Shown one piece after another: positions 1 through 8,308 of a DNA stretch of 64,000 nucleotides. The stretch is taken from positions 1,695,001-1,759,000 of the forward strand of contig NC_014041.1 in assembly GCF_000023465.1 (NCBI RefSeq), in the 5' to 3' direction. Source of the DNA: Zunongwangia profunda SM-A87. Its GTDB lineage: Bacteria; Bacteroidota; Bacteroidia; Flavobacteriales; Flavobacteriaceae. Position 1 is the stretch's first letter. Each line of letters opens with the position of its first letter. The translations under genes and the position numbers were made by a program. The notes beneath the pieces are model-generated. The model had not been told where the DNA came from. It ran no database searches and saw nothing but the letters and a program-made list of their open reading frames with translations.

Positions 1-1
1 T

Positions 2-262
2 GAAAATAAAGATCGCCCTGAATTGGCCTGTAATGGGAAGTGTTATTTGATGCAGGCGTTAGCCGAGGCTTCAGAACAAGAGTCACAACAAAAAAAGGAA
101 ACTTTAGCAAAAAAAGTAGAAATTCCTTTATTTTATGCTGAAAAACAGCTGGTACTAAATACCAGTATGGATACCGAAGTGATCGCTCATAACTTCAGTG
201 CGAAACCTCAATTTTATCAGTTCTATTCGCTTCAGGATTTTTTCCATCCTCCAATCATTTAA
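2..262 (+). CDS. CNGKC-motif small protein, 5' end outside window
   Basis: Partial gene. The frame is open from base 2 (reading E-N-K-D-R-P-E-L) through the LACNGKCYLM motif to a stop at 262, so the true start lies upstream of the window; a TTG at 23 is not a credible start. It is a paralogue of the protein at 827-1198: both share NKDRP, CNGKCYLM, a charged helix, and a C-terminal aromatic stretch ending in (H/K)PPI. The spaced cysteines suggest metal binding or a disulfide. I know this type only as an uncharacterised flavobacterial family often found near MbnP/MbnH-like genes, which fits this locus. A function in copper handling is inference. Confidence 0.75.
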   Translation, partial: ENKDRPELACNGKCYLMQALAEASEQESQQKKETLAKKVEIPLFYAEKQLVLNTSMDTEVIAHNFSAKPQFYQFYSLQDFFHPPII

Positions 263-362
263 ATGGTACTCGATTTTCGAGATTTTAAGGATCAATTTTA
301 GTCTGCTCAAAAATTAAAAAGAGTGGTGACTAATCATATATTTTAAAACTTAAAAGATTTAG

Positions 363-812
363 ATGAACATTTCAATAAAACTAATCTATAGATTAGCCTT
401 AGTATTCAGTTTAGCTTTAATGGCTATTTCCTGCGCCGAAGATACTTCAGCAAAAAAAGAAAAATATGAGGACTTATTTCATCAAGTGCTGGATATTCAT
501 GATGAAGTAATGCCTAAAATGGGTGATATTTCAGAATTATCAAAGGAATTAAAAACAATGGCAGATACTAGTAGCACGGCGGAGAAATACCTAAAAGCCG
601 AGCAAAAACTACAGGAAGCTGATAAGTTAATGATGGATTGGATGCATAGCTTTAGCGACGAATTTGTGAAAAATAAAGCCAAGGTTCAAAAAATGAACAA
701 CGAAGAGCTTCAAGAACAAATCGATGCTTTAGAAGAAGAACTTAGCGATGTAAAAGCAATGCAGCAAGCCGTAAATTCCAGTATAGAAAACGCACGCGCA
801 CTTACTAAATAA
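363..812 (+). CDS. Helical lipoprotein between the two CNGKC proteins
   Basis: A 149-residue protein with a lipoprotein signal peptide (lipobox AISC, Cys about residue 24). The rest is almost entirely charged alpha helix with coiled-coil character, including HDEVMPKMGDISEL and a MMDWMHSF motif. Flavobacterial genomes often label such proteins 'viral A-type inclusion protein', a name with no functional meaning here. The methionine- and histidine-containing helices (HDEVMPKM, MMDWMH) would suit a copper-binding helical bundle, but that is inference. It lies 14 bp before the second CNGKC gene and 100 bp after the first, so it is probably co-transcribed with them. Confidence 0.8.
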   Translation: MNISIKLIYRLALVFSLALMAISCAEDTSAKKEKYEDLFHQVLDIHDEVMPKMGDISELSKELKTMADTSSTAEKYLKAEQKLQEADKLMMDWMHSFSDEFVKNKAKVQKMNNEELQEQIDALEEELSDVKAMQQAVNSSIENARALTK

Positions 813-826
813 ATCTTATTAGGTAT

Positions 827-1198
827 ATGCGATATTTAGGCTTTTTCGTAGCCTTTTTTATCCTGCTTAAACCTATAATGCCCATTTTCGACTATGTTTT
901 CAATTATGATTATATAGTGACCGAATTGTGTATTAATAAAGACCGTCCAGATCTTGCCTGTAATGGTAAATGTTATCTAATGCGGTCTCTGGCTAAGCAG
1001 GCTGATAAAGAACACGAAGAAAAACGTGGAATATTAGCCAATAGATACGAGCTGCCTTTGTTATATTTCGAACTTGATCAGCTAAACTTTGATGGACAAG
1101 CTTTGATTCTCGAAAATAGCGATAAACACGAGTTTTCTTATTTGGCGAATTATACTTTTCTCTTTTATACGAGAATGGTAAAACCTCCTATTGCTTAA
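827..1198 (+). CDS. CNGKC-motif membrane-anchored protein
   Basis: A 123-residue protein with an N-terminal hydrophobic segment (residues about 3-22, containing ILLKPIMPIFDYV) that is a signal anchor or uncleaved signal. Next come YDYIVTELCINKDRP, the CNGKC motif near residue 45, a charged helix, and a C-terminal tail ending RMVKPPIA. The ELC plus CNGKC cysteines are shared with the truncated paralogue at the window start. The mature part should be extracytoplasmic. The neighbours are a helical lipoprotein and MbnP/MbnH-like pairs, so a role in periplasmic metal (copper) handling is plausible but unproven. Confidence 0.8.
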   Translation: MRYLGFFVAFFILLKPIMPIFDYVFNYDYIVTELCINKDRPDLACNGKCYLMRSLAKQADKEHEEKRGILANRYELPLLYFELDQLNFDGQALILENSDKHEFSYLANYTFLFYTRMVKPPIA

Positions 1199-1347
1199 AA
1201 TTTATTTAAAGACAGGCTAAGATCGGCTTTTAGACTGATAGCCATAGCTATGTCCAAATTTTAACGGAGATCAATTCTTCGGGAATAAAAACATAGCAGC
1301 GTAGTATTTAAAAAATGTAATAAAAAGCAATCCAAATTTTAAACAAA

Positions 1348-2151
1348 ATGAATGTTAATTATATAAAAATCTTCGTATTAGTTGTTGTCGTTTCTCTAAC
1401 GGCATGCTCTTCAGATGATGATGCGGTGAGTAACCTGGGTGGGGAAAATGATGTGCGTATTGAGTTTGACGCTGGCGTAAACGGAGATGCCTTACTTCTG
1501 GGAGCTACCGGTTATACCAATGCTAACGGAGAGACTTTAAAGATTAACCGCTTTAATTATATCGTAAGTAATTTTGTACTGATCGATGCTGAGGGAAATG
1601 AATTTACGTATCCTAAGGATGATAGTTATTTTGTGGTGAGTGAAGAAAATGAACTTACCGAGGTGGTTTTAAAAGATATCCCGGCAGGAGAATATGTGGC
1701 CCTTAAGTTTGGCGTAGGGGTAGACCAGGAAAAATATCAGCAGGGCGCTGAAGGACAGGGAGATTTTCTTCAGGTAGCTGAAGAAAATGAAATGATGTGG
1801 TCCTGGCAGGCCGGGTATAAATTCCTAAATTTTGAAGGAACTTTTACATCAGAAACCGTAACTGAGCCTACCATTTTCCAAATCCATATGGGAAGTCACG
1901 GCAGTAGCCTGGATAATTACCGGGAAGTAACACTGCAAATGCCAAGCGATGCTCTGGTAAGCGAAAATTTGAGTCCGGTTGTGCATATGGCCGTCGATGC
2001 CAACAAGGTACTGGATGGGCAGCATAAAATCAAACTTTCTGAAGCAGCAGTAGTAATGATCGATGAGGTAAAAAGTCCGCAAATTTCAGAAAACATAAAC
2101 GGAATGTTTCGCGTAGATCATGTACATAATGGTGAAAATATTCAGCATTAA
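1348..2151 (+). CDS. MbnP-like lipoprotein (copy 1)
   Basis: A 267-residue lipoprotein (signal peptide ending LTACSSDDD). It has the layout of the MbnP family: an early beta strand (RIEFDAGVNG), an INRFNYIVSNFVLID segment, a PAGEYVALKFGVGVDQ segment, the tryptophan motif MMWSWQAGYKFLNFEG, and a C-terminal HxD-type strand (VVHMAVDANKVLDG) ending in a His-rich tail. In the methanotroph prototype, MbnP binds copper through a kynurenine made from a tryptophan by its diheme partner MbnH. The W-x-W motif here is the obvious candidate region, but I cannot assign the residue. An MbnH-like gene follows 73 bp downstream, with a second pair after it. Confidence 0.85.
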   Translation: MNVNYIKIFVLVVVVSLTACSSDDDAVSNLGGENDVRIEFDAGVNGDALLLGATGYTNANGETLKINRFNYIVSNFVLIDAEGNEFTYPKDDSYFVVSEENELTEVVLKDIPAGEYVALKFGVGVDQEKYQQGAEGQGDFLQVAEENEMMWSWQAGYKFLNFEGTFTSETVTEPTIFQIHMGSHGSSLDNYREVTLQMPSDALVSENLSPVVHMAVDANKVLDGQHKIKLSEAAVVMIDEVKSPQISENINGMFRVDHVHNGENIQH

Positions 2152-2224
2152 TTAAGGATTAATATTGGTAGATGGAGCATCTTTTTTTTCAAGGTGCTTC
2201 AGTTTACCGTAAAAATTTTCAGAA

Positions 2225-3280
2225 ATGATAAATGATCATAAGAAAATCCTTATGCTGATTCTGTTGATTTTAGGCCTCTATTCCTGTAGTGATGATGAAG
2301 CCGAATATATCTCGATCAATAGGGAACTGGATGTCAATATACCTTCAAATTTCCCACAGATTCAGTATGATCTTAGTGCCAATCCACCAACCGAAAAAGG
2401 ATTTGAGTTGGGTAAAAAACTGTTCTATGATGGCCGTCTATCTTCAAACGGATTTATCTCTTGCGGATTTTGTCACGAGCAGCGCTTTGCGTTTACGCAT
2501 CACGGGCATCAGTTTAGTCATGGAATCGATGATTTAGAAGGTACACGTAATGCACCGGCAGTTCAAAATATGGCATTCCAAAAAGAGTTTGCCTGGGATG
2601 GTGCAACTTCGCACCTGGATTTATTTCCTATTATCCCCATAACCAATGAAGTAGAAATGGGAGAAACCGTATCCAACGTGGTTTCCAAATTGCGCGAGGA
2701 TGACGAATATCAAAAATTATTTACAGAAGCTTTTGATGAGGGTGAGGTAAACAACGAATATTTCTTTAAAGCTTTATCACAGTTTATGGTGATGATGGTC
2801 TCTTCAAACTCAACCTATGATAAATATGTAAGGGGAGAAGAAGGTGGTGAATTTACTGAAACTGAAGAATATGGTTATGAATTATTTCAGCAAAAATGTG
2901 CTTCCTGTCATACCAGTGATTTATTTACCGATGATGCTTTTAGAAATAACGGATTGCCGCCTTATCCCGGTATTAATGATATTGGTCGGGCCGAAGTAAC
3001 CGGCAGCACAGCCGATAATTATAAATTTAAAGTACCCAGTTTAAGAAATGTGGCGATTACCGCTCCTTATATGCATGATGGGCGTTTTGGTAGTTTAGCA
3101 TCGGTACTTAATTTTTACGATACTGGTGTACAGGATTCAGAAACCTTAGATCCTATTTTAAAACAAAATAACAGGTTAGGTATCGATTTAAGCGAGGAAG
3201 AAAAGCAGGCTTTAATAGCCTTTTTAAACACCCTAACCGATGAAACTTTTTTAAACGATGAACGATTTGCAGAATATTAA
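2225..3280 (+). CDS. MbnH-like diheme cytochrome c peroxidase family lipoprotein (copy 1)
   Basis: A 351-residue lipoprotein (lipobox LYSC, Cys21) of the bacterial cytochrome c peroxidase/MauG superfamily. Two haem c sites are visible: C-G-F-C-H at residues 80-84 and C-A-S-C-H at 225-229. Between them are the family landmarks TRNAPAVQNMAF, FAWDGATSHLDLF and EVEMG. The C-terminal domain has SLRNVAITAPYMHDGRF. Pairing with the preceding MbnP-like gene suggests it oxidises a tryptophan in that partner, as MbnH does. The last 240 bp are nearly identical to those of the second MbnH-like gene (4915-5154), far more alike than the rest of the two genes. It ends 22 bp before the second MbnP-like gene. 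Confidence 0.88.
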   Translation: MINDHKKILMLILLILGLYSCSDDEAEYISINRELDVNIPSNFPQIQYDLSANPPTEKGFELGKKLFYDGRLSSNGFISCGFCHEQRFAFTHHGHQFSHGIDDLEGTRNAPAVQNMAFQKEFAWDGATSHLDLFPIIPITNEVEMGETVSNVVSKLREDDEYQKLFTEAFDEGEVNNEYFFKALSQFMVMMVSSNSTYDKYVRGEEGGEFTETEEYGYELFQQKCASCHTSDLFTDDAFRNNGLPPYPGINDIGRAEVTGSTADNYKFKVPSLRNVAITAPYMHDGRFGSLASVLNFYDTGVQDSETLDPILKQNNRLGIDLSEEEKQALIAFLNTLTDETFLNDERFAEY

Positions 3281-3302
3281 ATCTGCACAAAAAAATAGAC
3301 AT

Positions 3303-4103
3303 ATGAAAGCAATATTAAAAGCAACAATTTTATGTAGCGCTTTAACATTATTCATGGCTTGTAGCGATGATGATACCATAGAAAGTATAGATGCCTCTGT
3401 AACGCCGGGAAGTCTAGATTTAACTTTGGATACAATGGTAGGGAATGAAGATTTTCAATTAGATACTGAATATTCCATAGCTGGTGAACGTGTAAGCTTT
3501 ACACAGTTTCGTTATTGGGTTAGCAATATTGTATTAATCAACAAGGCCGGAGATCATGTGGAAATTCCAAACTCTTATTTTCTCATAGAAGAAACCGGTG
3601 CTTTAAGTATTCAGGACGGTGCTTATGAATATCCGCCAAATAAAAGGGAAACCATAAACTTAAGTGCGGTTCCCGGAGGGGAATATATCGGTATTGAATT
3701 TGGTATAGGGATAGACCAACGTTATAACGATAACTTAAGCTTGCAGGCCGGAGAGCTCTCTCAGCTTAACGGGATGACCAACATTTCCTGGATGTGGCAT
3801 ACCAGTTATATATTTACTTCAATAAAAGGAAGCCTTTTGGATGATGATACGACCTTGGTATTAGAAACCGGATTGAATGACAATTACCATACGGTAAACG
3901 TAGCTTTAGAAAATGCTGTTGAAGTTAGCAATACAGCAGCTCAGGAAATACTTCTTCATGTCGATCTGGCATCAATCATCGAAGGAATTGATGTGAGAAC
4001 CACTCCTGTCGTAGGTGCATCTACACCTGAAGCTATGGAGCTTATGGCAAATAATTTTGCTTACAAATCATTTACTGTGGCACCGGTAGCCAATGAAGAC
4101 TAA
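3303..4103 (+). CDS. MbnP-like lipoprotein (copy 2)
   Basis: A second MbnP-family protein of 266 residues from the chosen ATG. An upstream ATG at 3258 would add 15 residues (beginning MNDLQNI) that only mirror the conserved tail of the preceding gene; the ATG at 3303 places a clean lipoprotein signal (LFMACSDDD) at the N-terminus, so I prefer it. Family segments are SLDLTLDTMVGNEDF, VSFTQFRYWVSNIVLIN, VPGGEYIGIEFGIGIDQ, the tryptophan motif ISWMWHTSYIFTSIKG and a late ILLHVDLASIIEG strand. It is divergent from copy 1, so the duplication is old or the copy was acquired. Its last 11 bp overlap the start of the second MbnH-like gene, indicating translational coupling. Confidence 0.85.
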   Translation: MKAILKATILCSALTLFMACSDDDTIESIDASVTPGSLDLTLDTMVGNEDFQLDTEYSIAGERVSFTQFRYWVSNIVLINKAGDHVEIPNSYFLIEETGALSIQDGAYEYPPNKRETINLSAVPGGEYIGIEFGIGIDQRYNDNLSLQAGELSQLNGMTNISWMWHTSYIFTSIKGSLLDDDTTLVLETGLNDNYHTVNVALENAVEVSNTAAQEILLHVDLASIIEGIDVRTTPVVGASTPEAMELMANNFAYKSFTVAPVANED

Positions 4104-5154
4104 CAATAGATTTATACTCTTAATGCTTAATTGTTGTCTACTGATGAATTGTACCCAGGAAGAACTATATATACCACAGGAACCTGAATTCGAAGTTCAG
4201 GTTCCTGTAAATTTTCCCGCATTACCGGCACAGGTAGATAACCCAATGACAGCGGCAGGCATCGCTTTGGGCGAACGCTTATTTTTTGATAAGCGTTTAT
4301 CAGGAAGCAATGAGATTTCTTGTGCCAGCTGTCATATCCCGTCATTAGCGTTTACCGATGGAAGTACGTTAAGTACCAAAGGTATTTCCGGAAAACCGCT
4401 TTTAAGACATATCCCGGCAATTATGAATTTAGCCTGGGCAGACAATGGTTTGTTTTGGGACGGGGGATCAACAAATCTGGAATCTCAGGCCTTTGCTCCT
4501 TTGGGCCATGAAGATGAAATGTATCAGGATTTAGAAGAATTAGAAAAAGAGTTATCCGAAGATGCGACATACACCGATTTATTTCAGCAAGCTTTTGGTG
4601 GAGAAATTCAGGTGAACCGGGTGATGATGGCACTGGCGCAATTTCAGCGGAGTCTGATTTCTTCGGAAAGTACATATGATCACATGGTAAGGGAAGAGCC
4701 TGGAGGTAGTTTTTCTTCTTTAGCGTGGGAAGGTTATATGCTCTTTGAAGAAAAGTGTGCGCAATGCCATGTACCTGATTTATTTACAGATCATGATTAT
4801 CATAATAATGGGTTGGATGCAACATTTAATGACTTTAGTGAAGACGAACTTTATCTTGGACGCTACAGGGTTACACGGGATCCTGAAGATATTGGAAAAT
4901 ATAAAACCCCAACATTAAGAAATGTGGCGATTACCGCTCCTTATATGCATGATGGGCGTTTTAATAGCCTAAAAGAAGTACTTAATTTTTATGCTAATGG
5001 TGTACAGGATTCAGAAACCTTAGATCCTATTTTAAAACAAAATAACAGGTTAGGGATCGATTTAAGCGAGGCAGAAAAGCAGGCTTTAATTGCTTTTTTA
5101 AACACCCTAACCGATGAAACTTTTATAAACGATGAACGATTTGCAGAATATTAG
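4093..5154 (+). CDS. MbnH-like diheme cytochrome c peroxidase family lipoprotein (copy 2)
   Basis: A 353-residue diheme lipoprotein (lipobox LLMNC, Cys20). Haem motifs are C-A-S-C-H at 77-81 and C-A-Q-C-H at 222-226, with the family signature RHIPAIMNLAW...FWDGGSTNLESQAF...HEDEM between them. It starts inside the end of the second MbnP-like gene, the tightest coupling in the operon, which supports a dedicated substrate-enzyme pair. The 240-bp 3' end matches copy 1 almost base for base, including silent sites and the shared ending NDERFAEY. The middle region is diverged, so the 3' end was probably homogenised by gene conversion. Confidence 0.88.
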   Translation: MKTNNRFILLMLNCCLLMNCTQEELYIPQEPEFEVQVPVNFPALPAQVDNPMTAAGIALGERLFFDKRLSGSNEISCASCHIPSLAFTDGSTLSTKGISGKPLLRHIPAIMNLAWADNGLFWDGGSTNLESQAFAPLGHEDEMYQDLEELEKELSEDATYTDLFQQAFGGEIQVNRVMMALAQFQRSLISSESTYDHMVREEPGGSFSSLAWEGYMLFEEKCAQCHVPDLFTDHDYHNNGLDATFNDFSEDELYLGRYRVTRDPEDIGKYKTPTLRNVAITAPYMHDGRFNSLKEVLNFYANGVQDSETLDPILKQNNRLGIDLSEAEKQALIAFLNTLTDETFINDERFAEY

Positions 5155-5161
5155 ATATATA

Positions 5162-6211
5162 ATGGTAATGATATTGGGTGTTTTTGGCAGTATTTTTTTA
5201 CATGCCGAAAGCTTAACAGATTCTACCAGTGTTTTTTCGAATTTTAATTTTAAACCCACTACTGAAGGTTCCAATGTAAATGAAAACCATACAGCGAATA
5301 TCGGACTGTCCGAATTTGAAGAATTTGAGGATTGCGATGTTTGTGGGTGTGGAAGTAGCGGCGGTAGTATGGGCTATGGTACTATTGGTAATGGCGATTT
5401 TATAGGACTGCGTTATATTACACAGCAATATCAATCACGTGATGGGATTTATAATAACTCTCCCTGGATTGATGAGAATTTTAATACGATGCAGGCCTGG
5501 GCAAGGATTCCGATAAGTCAAAAAATTAAACTGAATGTTATTGTGCCATACCATTTTCATAATCGGCAATTTATAGATGGTACTTCCCAACGCATTAACG
5601 GTTTAGGCGATATTAGTATTCTTGGATTTTACCAGTTAATTTCACCAAAACTCGATGGATTTTTACCAGAGCAGCAAAGCAAGTTTAAACATAACCTGGA
5701 AGTGGGAGTAGGTTTGAAGCTTCCTACAGGAGAATACGATCGTGCCAATAATGAGGGCAGTGTAAACCCAAGTTTTCAGGTAGGAACGGGAAGCTGGGAT
5801 GTGTTATTAGCTTCAAATTATTCGGTAAGTCATCAAAACTGGGGAGTAGGTCTTTTGGCCAATTACACCATTAAAACCGAGAATGAACAAGAATATCATT
5901 TTGGAAATCAATTTAATTATGGGTTAAATTTATTTAGAACATTTAATACCATGAATGCAAAAACTTTTACCCCAGTTTCTTTTAGTCCGGTTTTAGGGCT
6001 TTCAGGAGAAATTTTTGGAGAGAACGAAAGTTATGGTTTGGCTGTTAAGGATACGAAAGGAAGTGTTTTGTTTAGCCGAATAGGAGTAGAGTCTACTTAC
6101 GGAAAGATTTCTGGAGGTGTAAACCTGATGCTCCCAGTATCACAAGATTTAAATGGAGGTGCTGTGGAAGCTAAGATGAGGTTAGGTATTCATTTGAATT
6201 TTGTGTTGTAA
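5162..6211 (+). CDS. Outer-membrane beta-barrel transporter-like protein of the MbnP/MbnH locus
   Basis: About 349 residues. A longer reading from 5132 only repeats the MNDLQNI overlap artefact, so the ATG at 5162 is chosen; it gives a signal peptide (MVMILGVFGSIFLHAES). After the signal is a Cys/Gly-rich segment (ECDVCGCGSSGGSMGYG, approximate reading at residues 60-77) that looks like a metal or disulfide site at the mouth of the barrel. Amphipathic beta strands of the flavobacterial 'transporter' barrel family follow, ending in an aromatic or hydrophobic C-terminus (HLNFVL). It is the last gene of the metal operon. Export or uptake of the metal handled by MbnP/MbnH is inferred from position only. 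Confidence 0.75.
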   Translation: MVMILGVFGSIFLHAESLTDSTSVFSNFNFKPTTEGSNVNENHTANIGLSEFEEFEDCDVCGCGSSGGSMGYGTIGNGDFIGLRYITQQYQSRDGIYNNSPWIDENFNTMQAWARIPISQKIKLNVIVPYHFHNRQFIDGTSQRINGLGDISILGFYQLISPKLDGFLPEQQSKFKHNLEVGVGLKLPTGEYDRANNEGSVNPSFQVGTGSWDVLLASNYSVSHQNWGVGLLANYTIKTENEQEYHFGNQFNYGLNLFRTFNTMNAKTFTPVSFSPVLGLSGEIFGENESYGLAVKDTKGSVLFSRIGVESTYGKISGGVNLMLPVSQDLNGGAVEAKMRLGIHLNFVL

Positions 6212-6260
6212 TAGAAAATATGGGTTTATCCTCTTTAGGATTATGATTAATGTAAACAGA

Positions 6261-6306
6261 ATTCCAATAAAAAACTGCCCTTTTAAAGGCAGTTTTTTAT
6301 TGGAAT
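6261..6306. terminator. Bidirectional intrinsic terminator
   Basis: Perfect 19-bp inverted repeat (arms 6261-6279 and 6288-6306) with an 8-base loop. The GC-rich core CTGCC/GGCAG is flanked by A and T tracts on both sides, so it can work on both strands. It lies between the convergent barrel gene (ends 6211) and the zinc hydrolase gene (ends 6343). Confidence 0.92.
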
Positions 6307-6342
6307 CTTCTTATTGATTATATAAGCTCAGGTTTTGGCGAA

Positions 6343-7401
6343 TTAGTTGATATGACCTATGTTGAATAAGCCAGTCCCTTTTTCTACCGGAGGATTGAAT
6401 ATTTTATAAAGAATAATTCCGTCTACAGGAGAAAAAACATCACTAATATGATTTCCAAATAAATCGGTGATATAGCCCAGTTTAAGGTCTTTTTTTACAT
6501 AGTCCCCGCTTGTGAAATCACTGTAAAAGAAACCGGTATGCTCACTTTCTACAGTGGTTCTTTGTGCTACTATATAAGGATCATTCAACGTCTGTTGGGG
6601 AGTGCCTTTTAGAAAATCTAAATGAAAAAGAACATTCTTTAGCGCTATTTTTATTCGCTGAACAAATTTTTCTTCGACAATACCCATTCTGCCGCATTCA
6701 ATATCAATAGCCGGTATTCCCTGCATAAAAGCTTCCCGTGAAGTATAGACAGATTTATCTTTTACTGATTGTTCATTACCAAATTGTATAACGAATGGAA
6801 AACCCATCGCAATCGCTATTTCTTTGGCTTTTTCTGAAATATCTGGTTGGTCAAAGTAATTGTAATATCCGGCGTAAGGGCGCAAATCATTATTGGCATC
6901 GCCGGCATGTACATCTATATAATAATCACATTTGGGAATAATTTTACTTGTAAAAGTCCACGCAATCCTTTCAGTAATACTGCCACTTTCACTTCCAGGG
7001 AAAACACGGTTTAAGTTTTTATCATCCATGGGATTTACTCGTAGTGAGCGTTTTAAGAAAGCGGGAACGTTGGCCATATGTACAAGAATAATAGTTCCTT
7101 CCAGTTGGTTTGGATCTATTTCTTTAGAAAATTCCTGGGCTGCCAGAATTGGTGCATATTCCAGACCATGAACGCCGGCTACGATACCTAAAACCGAACC
7201 CTTTTTCTTTCCATGGAAAATAGTGATTGGAATAATCGTAGTATCCGTTTTAGTATGAACAGGAATTGATATTTGAGTTTTGGTACCAGGTTTAAATACT
7301 TGATCGTTGAATACAAAATCATTTTTTTGAGCGGTGAGTATATGAGATATACAGAATAAGACGGTAATGGCAATGCTGCGCATCGCTAAATAATTGTTCA
7401 T
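6343..7401 (-). CDS. Secreted succinylglutamate desuccinylase/aspartoacylase family zinc hydrolase
   Basis: A 352-residue protein with a signal peptide (an alternative ATG at 7383 shortens it by six residues and looks equally good). Residues about 45-270 form an AstE/AspA-like M14 domain: zinc ligands G-V-H-G-L-E (H78, E81), the substrate motif DDKNLNRVFPG (R132), and third ligand Y-I-D-V-H-A-G (H165). A late acidic motif, PAIDIECGRMG, fits the catalytic Glu. Members of this family hydrolyse amide or peptide bonds of N-acyl amino acids. Secretion and the family's breadth mean the substrate cannot be named. It is monocistronic or pairs loosely with the DUF2946-like gene 130 bp upstream. Confidence 0.85.
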   Translation of the reverse strand: MNNYLAMRSIAITVLFCISHILTAQKNDFVFNDQVFKPGTKTQISIPVHTKTDTTIIPITIFHGKKKGSVLGIVAGVHGLEYAPILAAQEFSKEIDPNQLEGTIILVHMANVPAFLKRSLRVNPMDDKNLNRVFPGSESGSITERIAWTFTSKIIPKCDYYIDVHAGDANNDLRPYAGYYNYFDQPDISEKAKEIAIAMGFPFVIQFGNEQSVKDKSVYTSREAFMQGIPAIDIECGRMGIVEEKFVQRIKIALKNVLFHLDFLKGTPQQTLNDPYIVAQRTTVESEHTGFFYSDFTSGDYVKKDLKLGYITDLFGNHISDVFSPVDGIILYKIFNPPVEKGTGLFNIGHIN

Positions 7402-7533
7402 GTTTTAGGTGCTAAATGTTAAGTAATGCTGAAATAAAAAGATCCTTGATCCTTTTTTATAGATAATACCAATTACAATATGACAAATGGTGTTTGCCAA
7501 TATCATAGTAGTACATATGTTAAAGTAAGTCGT

Positions 7534-7881
7534 TTATGAAAAAACGGGAGGTGCTCTTAAAGAAAATAGGGGGCTGGGGTAAAGGTTAACACTATCTTCA
7601 AAGGAAATAATATAGTGTATTGCTATTTGCGGTAAATCAATTTCATAATCAAAATAAGATGGCGTATCTGCGTTTTGAAAATGAAAATTACAGACCTGGC
7701 AATCGATATTATCAATCTGAATGTGCGTAGATTCTTTTTTGTTTATTAGCCTGTTATCATGTTCAATACTGGTAGTTACTATGGACGCCAGAGAATGACC
7801 AAGCTGATGTCCCGCAGGGAAAATTATTGCAAATACCACAAAAAATGTAAATGCATACGATATGTGAAGTTTATTCGCCAT
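7534..7881 (-). CDS. DUF2946-like small membrane-anchored protein
   Basis: A 115-residue protein from the ATG at 7881; the longer reading starts at TTG 7890 and is less likely. An N-terminal hydrophobic segment (about residues 7-25) anchors it. The periplasmic part has the IDCQVCNFHF motif (C-x-x-C) and ends with SLRAPP, the C-terminal signature of short flavobacterial proteins that sit beside TonB receptors or copper genes. The Cys pair suggests metal binding. The nearby MbnP/MbnH cluster makes a copper link plausible. Function unknown. Confidence 0.7.
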   Translation of the reverse strand: MANKLHISYAFTFFVVFAIIFPAGHQLGHSLASIVTTSIEHDNRLINKKESTHIQIDNIDCQVCNFHFQNADTPSYFDYEIDLPQIAIHYIISFEDSVNLYPSPLFSLRAPPVFS

Positions 7882-8308
7882 TCGCGGCAAAAATAGAAAT
7901 AAAAATGAATTTATAATATAATTGTTTCTTTTTTAAGCATTGTTGATTTGAGTTTTTATATGCTATAGCGGCAAAATTTTACAGGCATCCCTAATTAGAA
8001 TAAAAGAAGAGATTTTTCATTATTCTTAATAAAATGATGATCTCTAGCTGTTTGATTGCGTACCATTAGTTACGTGCTCACAAATATTTGCTAGAGAACT
8101 CAATACTATACCATTGTATAGCTGCCTAAAAAAATTATTGATTAAAAAAACAATTTCAGAAGTTTGTGTTCATAAATAGAAAGATTAATCAATATCCGTA
8201 CTCCTGCAAAAAAAAAGTTTTTTACAGCATTATCCATTATAAAGACAAAAATAGATTAGCCTTTAAGCTCCTCATCAAGTTAACGAGGTGTTATACTTCA
8301 ATAACTTT
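7882..8308. other. Intergenic, no gene seen
   Basis: AT-rich spacer between the start of the DUF2946-like gene and the end of the TolC gene, both on the minus strand. I see no credible coding frame or strong inverted repeat. It should hold the promoter of the DUF2946-like gene near 7890-7960, but I cannot place it convincingly. Confidence 0.5.

Noticed and set aside
3258..3302. Upstream start for the second MbnP-like gene (MNDLQNI...)
   Set aside because: It only reads the conserved 3' end of the preceding gene in another frame; the ATG at 3303 gives a proper lipoprotein signal. The same artefact occurs at 5132.
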